Assembly: GCA_028689205.1 (NCBI GenBank)
Contig: JAQTWP010000001.1
Span: 3,216-67,215 of the forward strand
Length of the DNA stretch: 64,000 nucleotides
DNA from: Candidatus Altimarinota bacterium
GTDB lineage: Bacteria; Patescibacteriota; Gracilibacteria; BD1-5; UBA2023
Direction: 5' to 3'
Shown: positions 33,817-44,119 of the stretch, piece after piece
Layout: each line of letters starts with the position of its first letter
Position numbering within the stretch: the first letter of the stretch is position 1
Notes under the pieces: model-generated
What the model saw: only the letters and a program-made list of their open reading frames with translations
The model's database searches: none
Told to the model about the DNA's origin: nothing
Translations under genes and position numbers: made by a program

Positions 33817-34166
33817 TTTCCGATTCGTAATTGCGAGGCACTGTTAGTGACAGCAAGGAAGTACTCCTGGGGTAAAATCGGGAATCCAGCATAATATAAC
33901 CTCCGCATTCGTCATTGCGAAGTATGAAGCAATCCAGAAAACCTTACTAATAGATTGCCACGATTTTTTACAAAAATCTCCAATGATGAAGCAATTTGAC
34001 AATAAAACAATCCTCCAATGTCATTCCGGGCTCCGACCAGGAATCTATAAAAATAATAATTTCCTTTTAAATAATAAGGAGGACTTGAATTAATAGATTC
34101 CGTATCTCAACCCAGGCTGTCTCTCTCTCGAACAAAGTTCAATTCACCTTGAAGTACGGAATGACA
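33817..34166. repeat. Composite dispersed repeat in the murE-pilin gap
   Basis: The 495-bp gap is filled by several TGTCATT/GAATGACA pieces: TTCGTAATTGCGAGGCA at 33825, TTCGTCATTGCGAAGTATG near 33909, TGTCATTCCGGGCTCCG at 34019, and a GAATGACACAA end at 34159. The rest is AT-rich with no gene. Confidence 0.75.
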
Positions 34167-34236
34167 CAATAAGAAATAATAAAAACAAACTTATATTCCA
34201 ATAATCAACTTAATTTTTTATATCTAACTTATATTT

Positions 34237-35703
34237 ATGAAAATCAAAACTCAAGCCTTCACAATGATAGAATTAATCATAGTAATAGTAATACTATCAA
34301 TCCTATCAACTATAGCAATGGTTTCATATATAGATCAAGAATTATATACAAGAGATGCCAAAAGAAGTATGGACTCTCAATTACTAGTTAATCAACTTAC
34401 AACAAGCATCAAAACAAACTGAATAGCTCCTCAACCAGCCAAATCAATAATATTATATTCAAACACATGAACTAATATATTCTGATACCAATGATACCTA
34501 GATTCATGAATAAAAGATTCTATATGAGTAAAATGAGGTTGAAGTGATCCTCTATGATTTGATTATACATATATGAAAGATGTCACAGGTAAAAAATTCG
34601 AACTACTTATATACTACGAAAATCAAGAAGGTTCCACAACTACAACATACAACAATCCTTTCTCAATAAACACCATTTACGCCGCACCTCAATACTCAAT
34701 GTTTTTCCCTCATACATATTGAGATAAGATATGAATAACCTATCAAACATCTACCAAAATACCCCTTCAAGAAGTATGACAATTCTCTACGACATGATTC
34801 GATATAATGAGCTGATCTCTTCTTGCAACATACACTGTAACAAGTTCCTACGAAAACTGTCCAACTTGATGGATATGAGTACCATGAAGCTCTGACTTCA
34901 ATACAAGTTCTTTCTGTGTTATGAAGTATGAAGCTAAAGCACTTAGCTGAGCTATTAATTCTTGATTTAATTGACATATCTACAGTACCTGAGATATTAT
35001 CACAAGCAATACAACAGATGTACCAATTGTAACAATATCTCAATCTCAAGCAATAGCTGCCTGTCAATCTATCTGAGCTCACCTGATAACTAACAATGAA
35101 TGGATGACTATCGCTCGTAATCTAGAACAGAATCCGAGTAACTGGTCTACTTGACTTGTATGAAGCTGATATATCTATAATTGACATGTAAACAGTAATC
35201 CAGCAACTGCATTATCTGCAAGTACAGATACAGATTGATTATATTGAATGACTTGATGATTCTCATGAACTTCATATGGTAATAACAGAAGAACTCTATA
35301 TCTCACTAATGGTAATATTATCTGGGATTTCGCTTGAAATGCCAGGGAACATGTTAATAAAGCTAATACTTATGATACGGCAAACATAGATTCTGCGACT
35401 ATTGCACCTGAAATGGCTTGTAGTAACTGAACATGGGCTTGGTATAGTTGGTATTGAAATGATACAAATGCAGAATGTATATTCCAAAATTGATATTCCA
35501 GAACTCTATACTGACCACAATGAATGTTTAATGCTAATAATTGAGTATGAAGGATATATGCCACCAATATTGATGATAGGAATAATATTTTTATCCGTGG
35601 TGGTACCTGGGGTGAAACCACGTCTGCGGGTATATTTTCGCTCGGCCTGAATTGGACTTCGGCTGAGATGAGTTATACTATAGGTTTCCGTTGTGCGAAG
35701 TAA
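34237..35703 (+). CDS. Pilin-like surface protein with FGE-sulfatase/C-type-lectin-like C-terminus
   Basis: 488 residues. N-terminus is a prepilin leader: KTQAFTMIELIIVIVILSILSTIAMVS, with Glu at +5. Residues ~60-250 are a Ser/Thr/Gly-rich stalk-like part. The C-terminal ~200 residues match the formylglycine-generating-enzyme/SUMF1 fold (a C-type-lectin-like fold): ISQSQAIAACQSIGAHLITNNEWMTIARN, later FIRGGTWGE and a terminal GFRCAK. The same fold is used by adhesins and diversity-generating-retroelement targets. Probable pilus-associated adhesin; catalysis is unlikely because FGE needs two Cys that I do not see placed here. 21 or more Gly are TGA. Confidence 0.82.
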
Positions 35704-35750
35704 TCTTTTATTTATTCTTTATTCCTGATATCATTCTAATTCAGTTTATT

Positions 35751-35897
35751 TGTCATTTCGAGGAACGAGAAATCTCTTTAAATTGAGACATACGAAACAA
35801 AATATTGTAGGAAAATATGGTCGTAAAACAAAAACTAGGTAATTATAATTCCAAAAGTGCCTTAAAAAGGGATTTCTCATATTCATTCGAAATGACA
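35751..35897. repeat. Dispersed TGTCATT...GAATGACA-type element
   Basis: Left end TGTCATTTCGAGGAACGAGAAATCTC, right end GGGATTTCTC...CATTCGAAATGACAA, the two ends being near-complementary (inverted). It closely resembles the element at 55342-55500. The rest of the 35704-36118 gap is AT-rich and holds only the tRNA promoter. Confidence 0.8.
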
Positions 35898-36057
35898 ATA
35901 GTACTGGAATTGGAATAATAAAAAAAATTAATAACAAAGAAATAAAAAGTCGGAATAATAAAAGAATAAATAGTATTTGAATAATGTAATTTAACTTAAT
36001 TTTTCAGATTATTCAGAGTGTATTTTAATTTTTTAAAAGGTACATTTAAATAAATTT

Positions 36058-36084
36058 TTGACTTTTCAAAAATTTGTATATAAT
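36058..36084 (+). promoter_or_regulatory. Promoter of the tRNA-Gln gene
   Basis: TTGACT at 36058-36063 and TATAAT at 36079-36084, spacer 15 bp, 34 bp before the tRNA. Confidence 0.65.
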
Positions 36085-36118
36085 TCGCACACATTTTTTA
36101 TTGTTTTTGAATTAATAT

Positions 36119-36192
36119 TGGGAATTAGCCAAGCGGTAAGGCAGTGGACTTTGACTCCGCCATCGAAGGTTCGAATCCTTCATTCCCAACCA
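36119..36192 (+). tRNA. tRNA-Gln (anticodon TTG)
   Basis: Acceptor stem TGGGAAT pairs with ATTCCCA; anticodon arm GTGGACTTTGACTCCGC has TTG at the centre; T arm GAAGGTTCGAATCCTTC. The CCA end is encoded. The 5'-T/A pair and the D-arm resemble bacterial tRNA-Gln. Confidence 0.95.
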
Positions 36193-36481
36193 AATATTAA
36201 AACGATTATTAAAATAGAGTCAGAATTATCCGAAAATTTTTTTGAAGGATTCGAATAAGAGTACAAAATTGTGAAGCAATTTTAGAAAGACAATAATTTG
36301 TCTTTCGCGTACGAAGCCGGCTCTGGCGATTGAAGACCGATATTCTTCATTCCCAACCAAATAATCTAAAATATAAAATCAAAAAATACGATAAAATAGC
36401 TCCAAAATAAGCATTTTCAAAGAAAAAATTTGATTTTTTCAAGAAAAAAATATAATTACTTTATAAATTTTTAACAAAATT
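36193..36481. other. Intergenic region with a duplicated tRNA 3' end
   Basis: The last 19 nt of the tRNA-Gln region (CTTCATTCCCAACCAAATA) recur at 36343-36361, 150 bp downstream. The interval has GC patches (CGTACGAAGCCGGCTCTGGCG) that may be a degraded tRNA. No CDS is visible. Such direct repeats at a tRNA 3' end can mark an integration site, but no integrase is nearby. Confidence 0.6.
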
Positions 36482-36787
36482 ATGGTTGCAGTATTAGAAA
36501 TAGGTGGGAATCAATTCATTGTAAAAGTAGGTGATGTGATTGAAGTTGATAATCAGAATACAGAAATCTGAACAACAATTAAACTAAAACCTTTACTTGT
36601 TTCAAGTGAAGATTGAAAAGACACTAAAGTAGGAACTCCATTCTTAGAAGAAGTTACAGTTGAATTAAAAGTTCTAGAAGATTTCAAAGATGAAAAAATT
36701 AGAGTTTTCAAAATGAAATCAAAGAAAAGATATTCACGTACAGTTGGTTTCCGTGCTCGTAAAACAAAACTAGAAGTTCTAAACATA
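36482..36787 (+). CDS. rplU: 50S ribosomal protein L21
   Basis: 101 residues. Start MVAVLEIGGNQFIVKVGDVIEV, then TPFLEEVTVELKVL, and the RNA-binding KMKSKKRYSRTVGFRARKTKLEVL end, all as expected for L21. Two Gly are TGA. The stop is followed at once by a hairpin terminator, so rpmA (L27), often the next gene, is not here. Confidence 0.96.
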
Positions 36788-36802
36788 AAAGGCTAAGTAT
36801 AT

Positions 36803-36843
36803 CACCTTTTACTTATGTAATGTAAGTAAAAGGAGATTTTTAT
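36803..36843. terminator. Terminator after rplU
   Basis: Arms TCACCTTTTACTTA / TAAGTAAAAGGAGA with a short loop and a T run after. Confidence 0.85.
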
Positions 36844-36858
36844 TATTAAGATTTTTTA

Positions 36859-37944
36859 ATGAATCTAAAAATTAACATTAAGGCTCGTCTTCAAAGACAC
36901 TCCCGTAATGCTTCCTTTCTTAAGAAGAAAAAAACTTTCTTCAACTTTGTAAAAAAATTCAAATTTATTTCTTTCATCATAGTTCTTATTTTACCCATAT
37001 ATCCATCTTTTGGTGCGATGTGAGTAGATAAGGAATATGCGGTATGAAATTATGATGAATCCACAATCTTATCATCTTACGAGTGAGATTCACAATCCAA
37101 TAATTCTACAATATTTTCTCAAGATTCTTGATTCATAAAACCTTCATCAGCAATTAATTCTGATAGAGATATGAGCTGAATTAATTCTCTTGTTTATTAT
37201 ACAATTCAAAGTTGAGATAATATTGGTGCAATTGCATCAAAATTCCATGTTTCTGTAGATTCTATTGCTTGGTCAAATGATTTTGCTACTAGCAATACTC
37301 TTAAGCCAGGAGATACAATAAAAATCCCACCAGTATCATGAATTGCATATACTGTAGCTCCCAATGATACTCTAGATTCAATATCTGCAAAATATAGTGT
37401 TGATAAAATTAATATTCTTTCTCAGAATCAACTTGATGCTTCTGCAGAATTAAAAATTGGACAACAAATGATATTACCTTGAGCAAAAAAACCTCTACCT
37501 CCAAAACCAATTATTATACAACAAAAACCAGTTGCTAAAGCAACTAAACTTCTTACTAGCTCCAAAACAAAAACCCAAAAAATTGTACTAGAAAGTGGAT
37601 ATGCAATCAAATATACTGGTAAATGATCAAAATTCGCATATGGTAACTGTACATATTATGTTGCAAATCATAAAAATGTAACTTGGAGATGAAATGCTAA
37701 TCAATGGATGGCAAATGCTGCTGCAGCATGAGTTCCTACATGATCAGTTGCATCCGCATGAGCAATAATATCTTTTAGAGGTTCAGGGTATAATCCTTAC
37801 TATGGTCACGTATGACTTGTATCAGAAGTAGGTGCAGATTACATTATCGTAAAAGATATGAATTACAGAAGATTCAATGAAGTAACTGTTCGTAAAATTT
37901 CAAAATCAGACCCAAGCATAAGATGATATATCTATACTAACTAA
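36859..37944 (+). CDS. Secreted LysM-LysM-CHAP cell-wall hydrolase
   Basis: 361 residues. An N-terminal positively charged region and a hydrophobic segment (FISFIIVLILPIYPSFG) form a signal sequence. Two LysM-like modules follow (YTIQSGDNIGAIASKFHV ~115 and YTVAPNDTLDSISAKYSV ~165), then a Pro/Lys linker and a CHAP domain with catalytic Cys in YGNCTYYVA (~255) and His in YYGHVGLVSEV (~315). It probably cleaves peptidoglycan peptides during growth or division, or attacks prey wall; the sequence does not distinguish these. A terminator closes the gene. Confidence 0.9.
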
Positions 37945-37980
37945 AAAAATAATCCAGATTAACTCTGGATTATTTTTTTT
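37944..37980. terminator. Terminator after the LysM-CHAP gene
   Basis: Inverted repeat AAAAAAATAATCCAGA / TCTGGATTATTTTTTT immediately after the stop codon; strong T tail. Confidence 0.92.
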
Positions 37981-38147
37981 ATTTTTTTATAAATTTAATA
38001 TCTATAAATAAAAACTTGCTTTTTATAATATATGGGTAAAATGGATACATAAAATCCTGAAACGAAGAATTTGATTTATCAGATTCTTTTTTTTAAGAAA
38101 ATTTATAAATAATATTTTTAACTTTATATTTTAAATTATTAATTCAT

Positions 38148-39209
38148 ATGTTGGATATACACAAAATAGAAGCAGCGATTAATCAAATATCTGCTGAGAA
38201 AAAAATAGATAAATCAAAATTGCTAGAAATAATTGAACATGCAATCAAGACTGCATATAAAAAAGACTTCGGTACAAAAGATACAAATGTAGAAGTAAAA
38301 ATTGACCTAGCAAATGCATCTATAGAAGTTACTGTAGAAAAAACAATTGTAGATAATGTAGAAAATCCTGCAATAGAAATTGATATAAAAGATCTTGGAG
38401 AAGCTGCAAGTGAATATCAACTTGGAGACACTGTAGAAATTGACGTTTCTGATGAAATAATGTCAAATGCAGAATGATTCGGACGTATAGCGTCGCAAGC
38501 TGCTAGACAAGTAATTATCCAAAAAATCCAAGAATGAGAAAAAGAAAAAATTTATAACCTTTTCAAAAATAAAGAAGGTGAAATTGTTAATCTAAAAATT
38601 GAACTTGTAGAAAAAAATAAAGTTCTTCTAGATTATAATGGTAATTCTATAGTACTTCCAAAATCTGAACAAGTTGCAAAAGATAAATATACTCCAGGTC
38701 AAAGAATGTATGTTTACGTTGGTAAAGTTGAAGAAGATACACTTACTGGACCAAGAGTTACTCTTTCTCGTAAAAACAAAAACCTTGTTATCAAATTATT
38801 TGAAATGAATGTTCCAGAACTAGAAGATGGAACTGTAGAAATTATTAGAATTGCTCGTAATCCAGGTTTTAAAACTAAAATTATCGTAGGTTCAGAATAT
38901 GAAGAAGTTGATCCAGCAGGTTCACTTATAGGTCCAAAATGAATCAGAGTAAAAGCTGTAGTTGATGAATTATTCGGAGAAAAAATCGATATTATCAATT
39001 ATACTGATGATATAAAAGAATTAATTAAAAAATCACTAAGTCCAGCTCAAATCTCTGATGTAAAAATCAATACAGAGACTCGTGAAGCAACTTGTTATGT
39101 ACTTTGAGAAGAAAAGGTAAGAGCAATTGGTAAGGGATGAGCAAACGTAAACCTTGCAACAGAATTAACTTGATATAGAATTAGTCTTGTTTCTAATGAT
39201 GAAGTTTAA
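38148..39209 (+). CDS. nusA: Transcription termination/antitermination factor NusA
   Basis: 353 residues. N-terminal RNA-polymerase-binding domain (residues 1-105), S1 domain (~110-180), then two KH domains with [31 protein letters not shown] and VRAIGKGGANVNLATELTGYRI; the two GPKG/GKGG-type loops are complete only when TGA is Gly. No acidic repeat extension. It slows or accelerates pausing by RNA polymerase. Preceded by a stretch with an OxyR-less hairpin-like region at 38060-38095 of unknown role. A dispersed repeat follows. Confidence 0.95.
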
Positions 39210-39238
39210 AAGTTAATATTTACTTTTTTAAATTTTAA

Positions 39239-39374
39239 TGTCATTCCTGCGTAGGCAGGAATCTACAATTTATAATAAAATTTAATCCTCCATATAATCT
39301 AAAACTACTAAATACATTTTTTGAAATAAGGAATTTATTTTAAATCCTGGATTCCCGTTTTCACGGGAATGACA
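39239..39374. repeat. Dispersed repeat between nusA and rplI
   Basis: Left end TGTCATTCCTGCGTAGGCAGG (hairpin-forming), right end ATTCCCGTTTTCACGGGAATGACA; both ends are the inverted TGTCATTCC/GGAATGACA pattern. It differs from the GIY-YIG-flanking repeat at two positions in the left hairpin. Confidence 0.85.
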
Positions 39375-39429
39375 AAAAATTGAGTTTATCAGTTTTTTCT
39401 TAAGATAATAATCTTTAACTTTCTAAAAT

Positions 39430-39894
39430 ATGGCAGCAGATAAATTAAAAGTACTAATGATTCAGAGAGTTGCATCAGTTGGTAAACAATGAGAAATTGT
39501 TGAAGTAAGTCATAGTCAAGCAAAGAATTACCTTATTCCCAAATGACTTGCAAGACTTGTAACTCAAGCTGAGATTGAAAAACTTGAGAATAAAAAAGAT
39601 GCTCAGGCAAAAAATACAAAAGAGAATATATATAATAGACATAAAATTGCTGAATTACTTCATACCAAAGAAATAATTGTAGAAGCAAAATGAAGCTGAG
39701 AAAAGATTTTTGGTTGAATACAGGAACTTGATATTATTGATAAGATTTTTAAAGACTTCAAAATTAAGCTTGAAAAGAAGAATATACTTCTTCCAGATTG
39801 ACACCATCTAAAAAAAGTTGGGAAATATGATATCAAATTAAGTCTAGGAAGTGATGTTTTTGCAAGAATAATAATTGATTTAAGAGCTATTTAG
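39430..39894 (+). CDS. rplI: 50S ribosomal protein L9
   Basis: 154 residues. N-terminal domain [37 protein letters not shown] (spaced over residues ~8-44), connecting helix, and C-terminal domain with KGSGEKIFGG and KKVGKYDIKLSLGSDV. It binds 23S rRNA at the L1 side. The start is an ATG 55 bp after the repeat; the stop TAG (39892-39894) abuts the ruvX start, one of the few TAG stops here. Confidence 0.95.
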
Positions 39895-40302
39895 ATGAAC
39901 TACCTTGCAATAGATTACTGAACCAAAAAATCCTGACTAGCTGTCAATTTCCAGGATATTTCTATGCCTTTGAAAATCATTGAAACTCCTAAGCTTATAA
40001 ATGAAATAATATTGCAAATTAAAGAAAGAAGAATAGATACGATAATAGTCTGAATTGCCCCGCATACCGACTGAAGAGATTCAGTTCATTCTGTGAAAAT
40101 AAGGCAATTCGTAAAAGTTCTTAAAACGAAAATTCCAGGAAATATTGAAGTTGTTTTCCAAGATGAAAGATTTTCAAGTTTTGAAGCTGCAAAAACTCTA
40201 GAATTGGCATGAGAGAAAAACTTTGATCCAAAAAATTTGGATGATGTTGCTGCCTGTATAATTCTTGAGTCATACCTTAATAGTATTAATTATAAAAAAT
40301 AA
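39895..40302 (+). CDS. ruvX: Putative Holliday-junction resolvase-like RuvX (YqgF)
   Basis: 135 residues. RNase H-fold: AIDYGTKKSGLA (first Asp, two Gly as TGA), IAPHTDGRDSVHSV, FQDERFSSFEA (Glu region) and DDVAACIILESYL near the end. RuvX/YqgF is involved in 16S rRNA 5' maturation in many bacteria. Its ATG directly follows the rplI stop, so it is translationally coupled. Confidence 0.9.
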
Positions 40303-41007
40303 ATGCATATCTGATTTATAATGGATGGTAACCGTCGTTGGGCAGAAAAAAGATGAATCCTAAAATATCTATGACATGATAAGTGAGCTGATACAATGGA
40401 AAATACGGTTGATCTATGTCTTAAATATTGAATAGAATATGTTAGCATTTGGGCTCTAGCAAAGAAAAATATTACAGAAAGATCAAGTATTGAGCTAGAT
40501 CATCTTTATAATTTGCTTTTAAAAAGAATACCAAAAATGGAAATTAAATTCCTAAAAAGTGGTGTTAAATTAGAAACAGTTTGAGATTTGGATTTGCTTC
40601 CAGTGAAAGTAAAGGAATCACTTTTGGATTTACAAGAAAAAACAAAAAATCTTGATAAAATTACATTTATTTTGGCTATTTGATACGGTTGACAAGATGA
40701 GATAGTAAGATGAGTTAAAGATTATATAAAAGAAAATATAGATTCTTTAAATAAAGATAACATTGATGATTTTTTGAATGAATTAAATGAAAATAAATTT
40801 GCAAAATATATAGATACTGGTAAATACCCAACGCCTGATTTGATTGTAAGGACGGGTTGAGATATAAGAACCAGTTGATATTTCCTTTATCAGTCAGAAT
40901 ATAGTGAAATGTATTTTACTGATACTCTTTGGCCAGATTTTGATGAAAACGAGTTTAATAAAGCACTTGCAAGTCTCAAGTGAGCAAAACGTAATTTTTG
41001 AAAATAA
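40303..41007 (+). CDS. uppS: Undecaprenyl pyrophosphate synthase (cis-prenyltransferase)
   Basis: 234 residues. Conserved blocks: [13 protein letters not shown] (catalytic Asp of MDGNRRWA near residue 7), [35 protein letters not shown], and the C-terminal [25 protein letters not shown]. The usual RTGGE reads RTGGD. It makes the lipid carrier for peptidoglycan and glycans. Its ATG follows the ruvX stop at once, so rplI, ruvX and uppS form one operon. Confidence 0.94.
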
Positions 41008-41062
41008 TACATAGTATAAAATATAAAAATAATTCTACCAGAGAGATTACCCAGAATAAGAA

Positions 41063-41091
41063 AAAAAATTGCCTTTTAAGGCAATTTTTTT
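41063..41091. terminator. Terminator after uppS
   Basis: Arms AAAAAATTGCC / GGCAATTTTTT with a TTTTAA loop and T tail. Confidence 0.9.
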
Positions 41092-41125
41092 ATAATCTTG
41101 CGGTATTATAACTTATATTAGAAAT

Positions 41126-42430
41126 ATGATAGATATTAAAATCCTTCGCCAAAACCCAGAAATTATCCGTAAAGCTCTTCATGATAAAGTTGTAAAATGA
41201 GTTGACCTAGACAGGGTAATTGAACTTGATACAAAAAGAATTATTCTAAAGCAAAATCTTGATAAATTAAGAGAACGCCGCAATGAACTTTCTTCTATAA
41301 TGCCAAAAAATGGTATTCCTAGCCCTGAAATATTAACTGAAGCAAAAGAAGTAAAGAGTTCAATTCAGACTTTAGAAAAAGAATATGAAGAAATTGAAAC
41401 AGAGTTTCTTGTTATCTATAAAAAAATACCAAATATTCCTTCAGAAGATACTCCAGTTGGACTTACAGAAGATGAAAATGTCGTAGTTAAGATGTGGTGA
41501 GACATTCCTAATTTTTCTTTTCCAGTAAAAAACCATGCAGAAATTGCTGAAGTACGTGGTTGGATAGATAAAGAACGCGCAGCTAATGTTGCTTGATCAC
41601 GTTTTGCTTATCTTAAATGAGATTTAGTTAGACTTCAATTCGCACTAGTTCAATGGGTTATGGATACTTTGTGAAATAGGGAAGTGATTGCAAAAATTAT
41701 AAAAGATAATAATCTTAATGTTTCAGATAAACCATTCTTACCAATCCTTCCTCCATATATGATAAAGACTGCTCCATATGATGCAATGGATAGATTGGAA
41801 CCAAGAGAAGATAGATATAAAATAGAGGGAGAAGATCTTTGGCTTCAAGGCTCTGCAGAACATGTTCTTTGATCTATGCATGCTTGAGAAATTTTTGAAG
41901 AAAAAGATATGCCAATAAGATATCTTGGATATGCTACAAGTTTTCGTGGAGAGGCATGAACATATGGAAAAGATATGGAAGGGATTATTCGTATGCATCA
42001 ATTCGATAAGCTAGAAATGGAAAGTTTTTCTGTTGCAGAAACCGCTCATGATGAACATTTACTTTTTGTTTGAATACAAGAATATTTAGTACAACAACTT
42101 AAAGTCCCTTATCAAAAAATTCAGAAATGTACCTTCGATATTGGTAAGCCAAACTCTAAATGATCTGATATAGATTGTTGGTTTCCTGGTCAAGGCAAAT
42201 ATCGTGAAACCCATACTGCTGATTATATGTCTGATTATCAAGCAAGACGTCTTCAGACTCGCGTACGTCGTACCGGTTGAGATGTAGAGCTTATTCATAC
42301 AAATGACGCAACTGCATTTGCTTGTGGTCGTATTCTTGTTGCAATAATGGAAAACTTCCAAAATGAAGATTATACTGTTACTATCCCAGAAGTTCTAAGG
42401 AATTATATGTGAGGTAGAGAAATATTATAA
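41126..42430 (+). CDS. serS: Seryl-tRNA synthetase
   Basis: 434 residues. N-terminal coiled-coil arm (residues ~30-110, [13 protein letters not shown]...[10 protein letters not shown]), then the class II core: [36 protein letters not shown] (motif 2), and [20 protein letters not shown] (motif 3 with the Arg). Several Gly in motif 2 are TGA. It charges tRNA-Ser. Confidence 0.96.
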
Positions 42431-42436
42431 AACAAC

Positions 42437-42470
42437 AAAAAGTCCCGAACTATTGAGTTCGGGACTTTTT
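42437..42470. terminator. Terminator after serS
   Basis: Near-perfect inverted repeat AAAAAGTCCCGAAC / GTTCGGGACTTTTT. Also spans the 3' end of the convergent 156-residue gene. Confidence 0.95.
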
Positions 42471-42939
42471 ATATTTTAATTCATATTGGTTTGCCTTGAT
42501 TATCAAGTTCTAGTTCTGTAATTTCTCTTACATCTCTAATAAGAGCTACTTTTTTCTCATTTCAAACCTTCCTTTCATAGAAAACTAAAAACTTATTATT
42601 ATTTAATAATGCAGATCAATAGATTATTCATAATGAAACATCATATTTAATTTCTTTAAAACTTACTATTTCATATTTGTAATCTGTATTAAGAATTTTT
42701 CAGATAATAATTTCAGCTTCTTTTGATTGTTCTCAAAGTAAATTCAGGACTATTAATTTAATATCATTTTTAGATAAATTTCAAATAATTTCAGCTTTGT
42801 CTAAAACTTTTGAAATATTTTCTTTTCATCTTGTTATTAAGTGTAGATTTTCTCTAATACATTCTTCTTTTGGACAAATTCAAGGGCAGTTCTCTCATTT
42901 TTGAAGTCATCATTCACATAAACGTGTAACTTTTACCAT
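42469..42939 (-). CDS. Hypothetical protein, 156 residues, Cys-rich N-terminus
   Basis: Begins MVKVTRLCEGGLQKGENC; four Cys in residues 8-27 (C8, and CPGICPKEEC) could bind a metal or Fe-S cluster. The middle resembles a PAS-like or helical sensor (SVSFKEIKYDVSLGIIYG...), but I am not sure. Eight or more TGA at Gly positions. Convergent with serS; no known function. Confidence 0.6.
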
Positions 42940-43035
42940 AACTTTGAAGTTAATGTATAAAAACCATATACTCCTTATAATTTTTTTACTCAATCTGTCA
43001 ATTAAATAAAGCTAACTGATAATTTTTATTTGTAA

Positions 43036-43063
43036 TTGACAATTAGAATTTTTTTCTTATAAA
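43036..43063 (+). promoter_or_regulatory. Consensus sigma70 promoter before the possible foreign island
   Basis: TTGACA at 43036-43041 and TATAAA at 43058-43063 with a 16-bp spacer. Better than most promoters recognised in this window. Confidence 0.7.
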
Positions 43064-43149
43064 CTATGAATTCACGTTACGAATCAGTGCTCTTTTATAT
43101 AATCCAATAAATACAAAAACATAAATCTCAATCAAAAAGGAGAATTACT

Positions 43150-43605
43150 ATGCAAAAAAAAGAAAGAGAGAGAAGAATTTCAAAAAAACGCAAAGAGCAG
43201 AAAGATAGCAGAAAACAAAAAAGACAAAAATGCCTCAGAAACTGTCCTATTGAAATGCAAATGAGTCAAGATAGCCTTGAAAAACTTGTTATTCTGTACA
43301 AAAAACATGCTTTAAATGCAAAAAAGAGAATGGATGAATCCAGGAAACTAATTAAAATATCTTCCAATGGTAAAAAAATCATTTTATTACTTGCATTCTT
43401 TGTTGTAATAAAGATGTTCCATCCGATTTTTAGTCTTTTTTACTTCTGTATACTTGTCTTTTTAATTCTTATTTTGGGGATATTAGAATTTATTCAAATA
43501 TCTGCTGAAAGAAGTAAGTGGATTAATGACGGGGTGTATGTTGATAATAAAAACCAACTTAACAGATATATTCAGATTTTGAATCTACAAGTTAATAATG
43601 GCTAA
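43150..43605 (+). CDS. Small membrane protein, 151 residues, no TGA-Gly (possible foreign gene)
   Basis: Basic N-terminal ~45 residues rich in K, R, E and Q (KKERERRISKKRKEQKD), then two hydrophobic segments (~77-110), then a polar end. All four Gly codons are GGT, GGG, GGG and GGC; no TGA is present. A strong Shine-Dalgarno AAAAAGGAGAA lies 8 bp before the ATG, unlike most genes here, where no clear site is seen. Behind a consensus promoter. It resembles a standard-code gene. Function unknown. Confidence 0.7.
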   Translation: MQKKERERRISKKRKEQKDSRKQKRQKCLRNCPIEMQMSQDSLEKLVILYKKHALNAKKRMDESRKLIKISSNGKKIILLLAFFVVIKMFHPIFSLFYFCILVFLILILGILEFIQISAERSKWINDGVYVDNKNQLNRYIQILNLQVNNG

Positions 43606-43649
43606 TTAATAATTTCTAATAACAAAAATAAAAAAAGTGAGGTGATATT

Positions 43650-44015
43650 ATGAAAAATATTAATCTTTTTGATTCATTTGATTTTGCTTTCCTTATAATG
43701 ATAGCCTATGGAATATATCTTGAAAAGTATTATCATTATTTTGGTAATTCCAACTTCTTGGATAATAAGATGCCCGAAAGAGCATGTAGTTTATTTAATA
43801 ATGTAGCGTTTTTCATTTTTGGAATCTATGAATTATTCAGAGGTAACTATTGGATAGCATATCCTTTAATTACTTTTTATAGCTACTGTATTTATGTAGA
43901 AATTACATCAAATATTCCAAGAGCTATAAGGCTTGAAAACGTAAAAAACAAAAAAGAAATAATTTATATTGGTTGTGGTAGAAAGGTCTTATATGAAGAA
44001 TATAAAGACTGGTAA
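43650..44015 (+). CDS. Membrane protein, 121 residues, no TGA-Gly (possible foreign gene)
   Basis: Three hydrophobic segments, Tyr- and Phe-rich; ends GCGRKVLYEEYKDW. All six Gly codons are GGN. A GAGGTGAT Shine-Dalgarno precedes the ATG. It follows the previous gene after 44 bp in the same direction and precedes a GC-rich terminator at 44075. I recognise no family. Confidence 0.68.
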   Translation: MKNINLFDSFDFAFLIMIAYGIYLEKYYHYFGNSNFLDNKMPERACSLFNNVAFFIFGIYELFRGNYWIAYPLITFYSYCIYVEITSNIPRAIRLENVKNKKEIIYIGCGRKVLYEEYKDW

Positions 44016-44074
44016 AACTACAATCATAATTGACCGTGGCAGTGATATTATATCTGCCTAGAGCAAAAGAAAAT

Positions 44075-44105
44075 AAAAAGCCCCGATTAATCGGGGCTTT
44101 TTTAA
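44075..44105. terminator. GC-rich terminator after the island genes
   Basis: AAAAAGCCCCGATT / AATCGGGGCTTTTT, a classic rho-independent terminator and the most GC-rich stem of the window after that at 20373. Confidence 0.94.
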
Positions 44106-44119
44106 TTTGAAAAATTATT

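Noticed and set aside
35402-35650. Open frame inside the pilin/FGE-like gene
   Set aside because: It is a shadow frame; the pilin frame continues through to GFRCAK.
34237-35703. A diversity-generating retroelement in the window
   Set aside because: No reverse transcriptase and no template repeat were found near the C-type-lectin-like gene.
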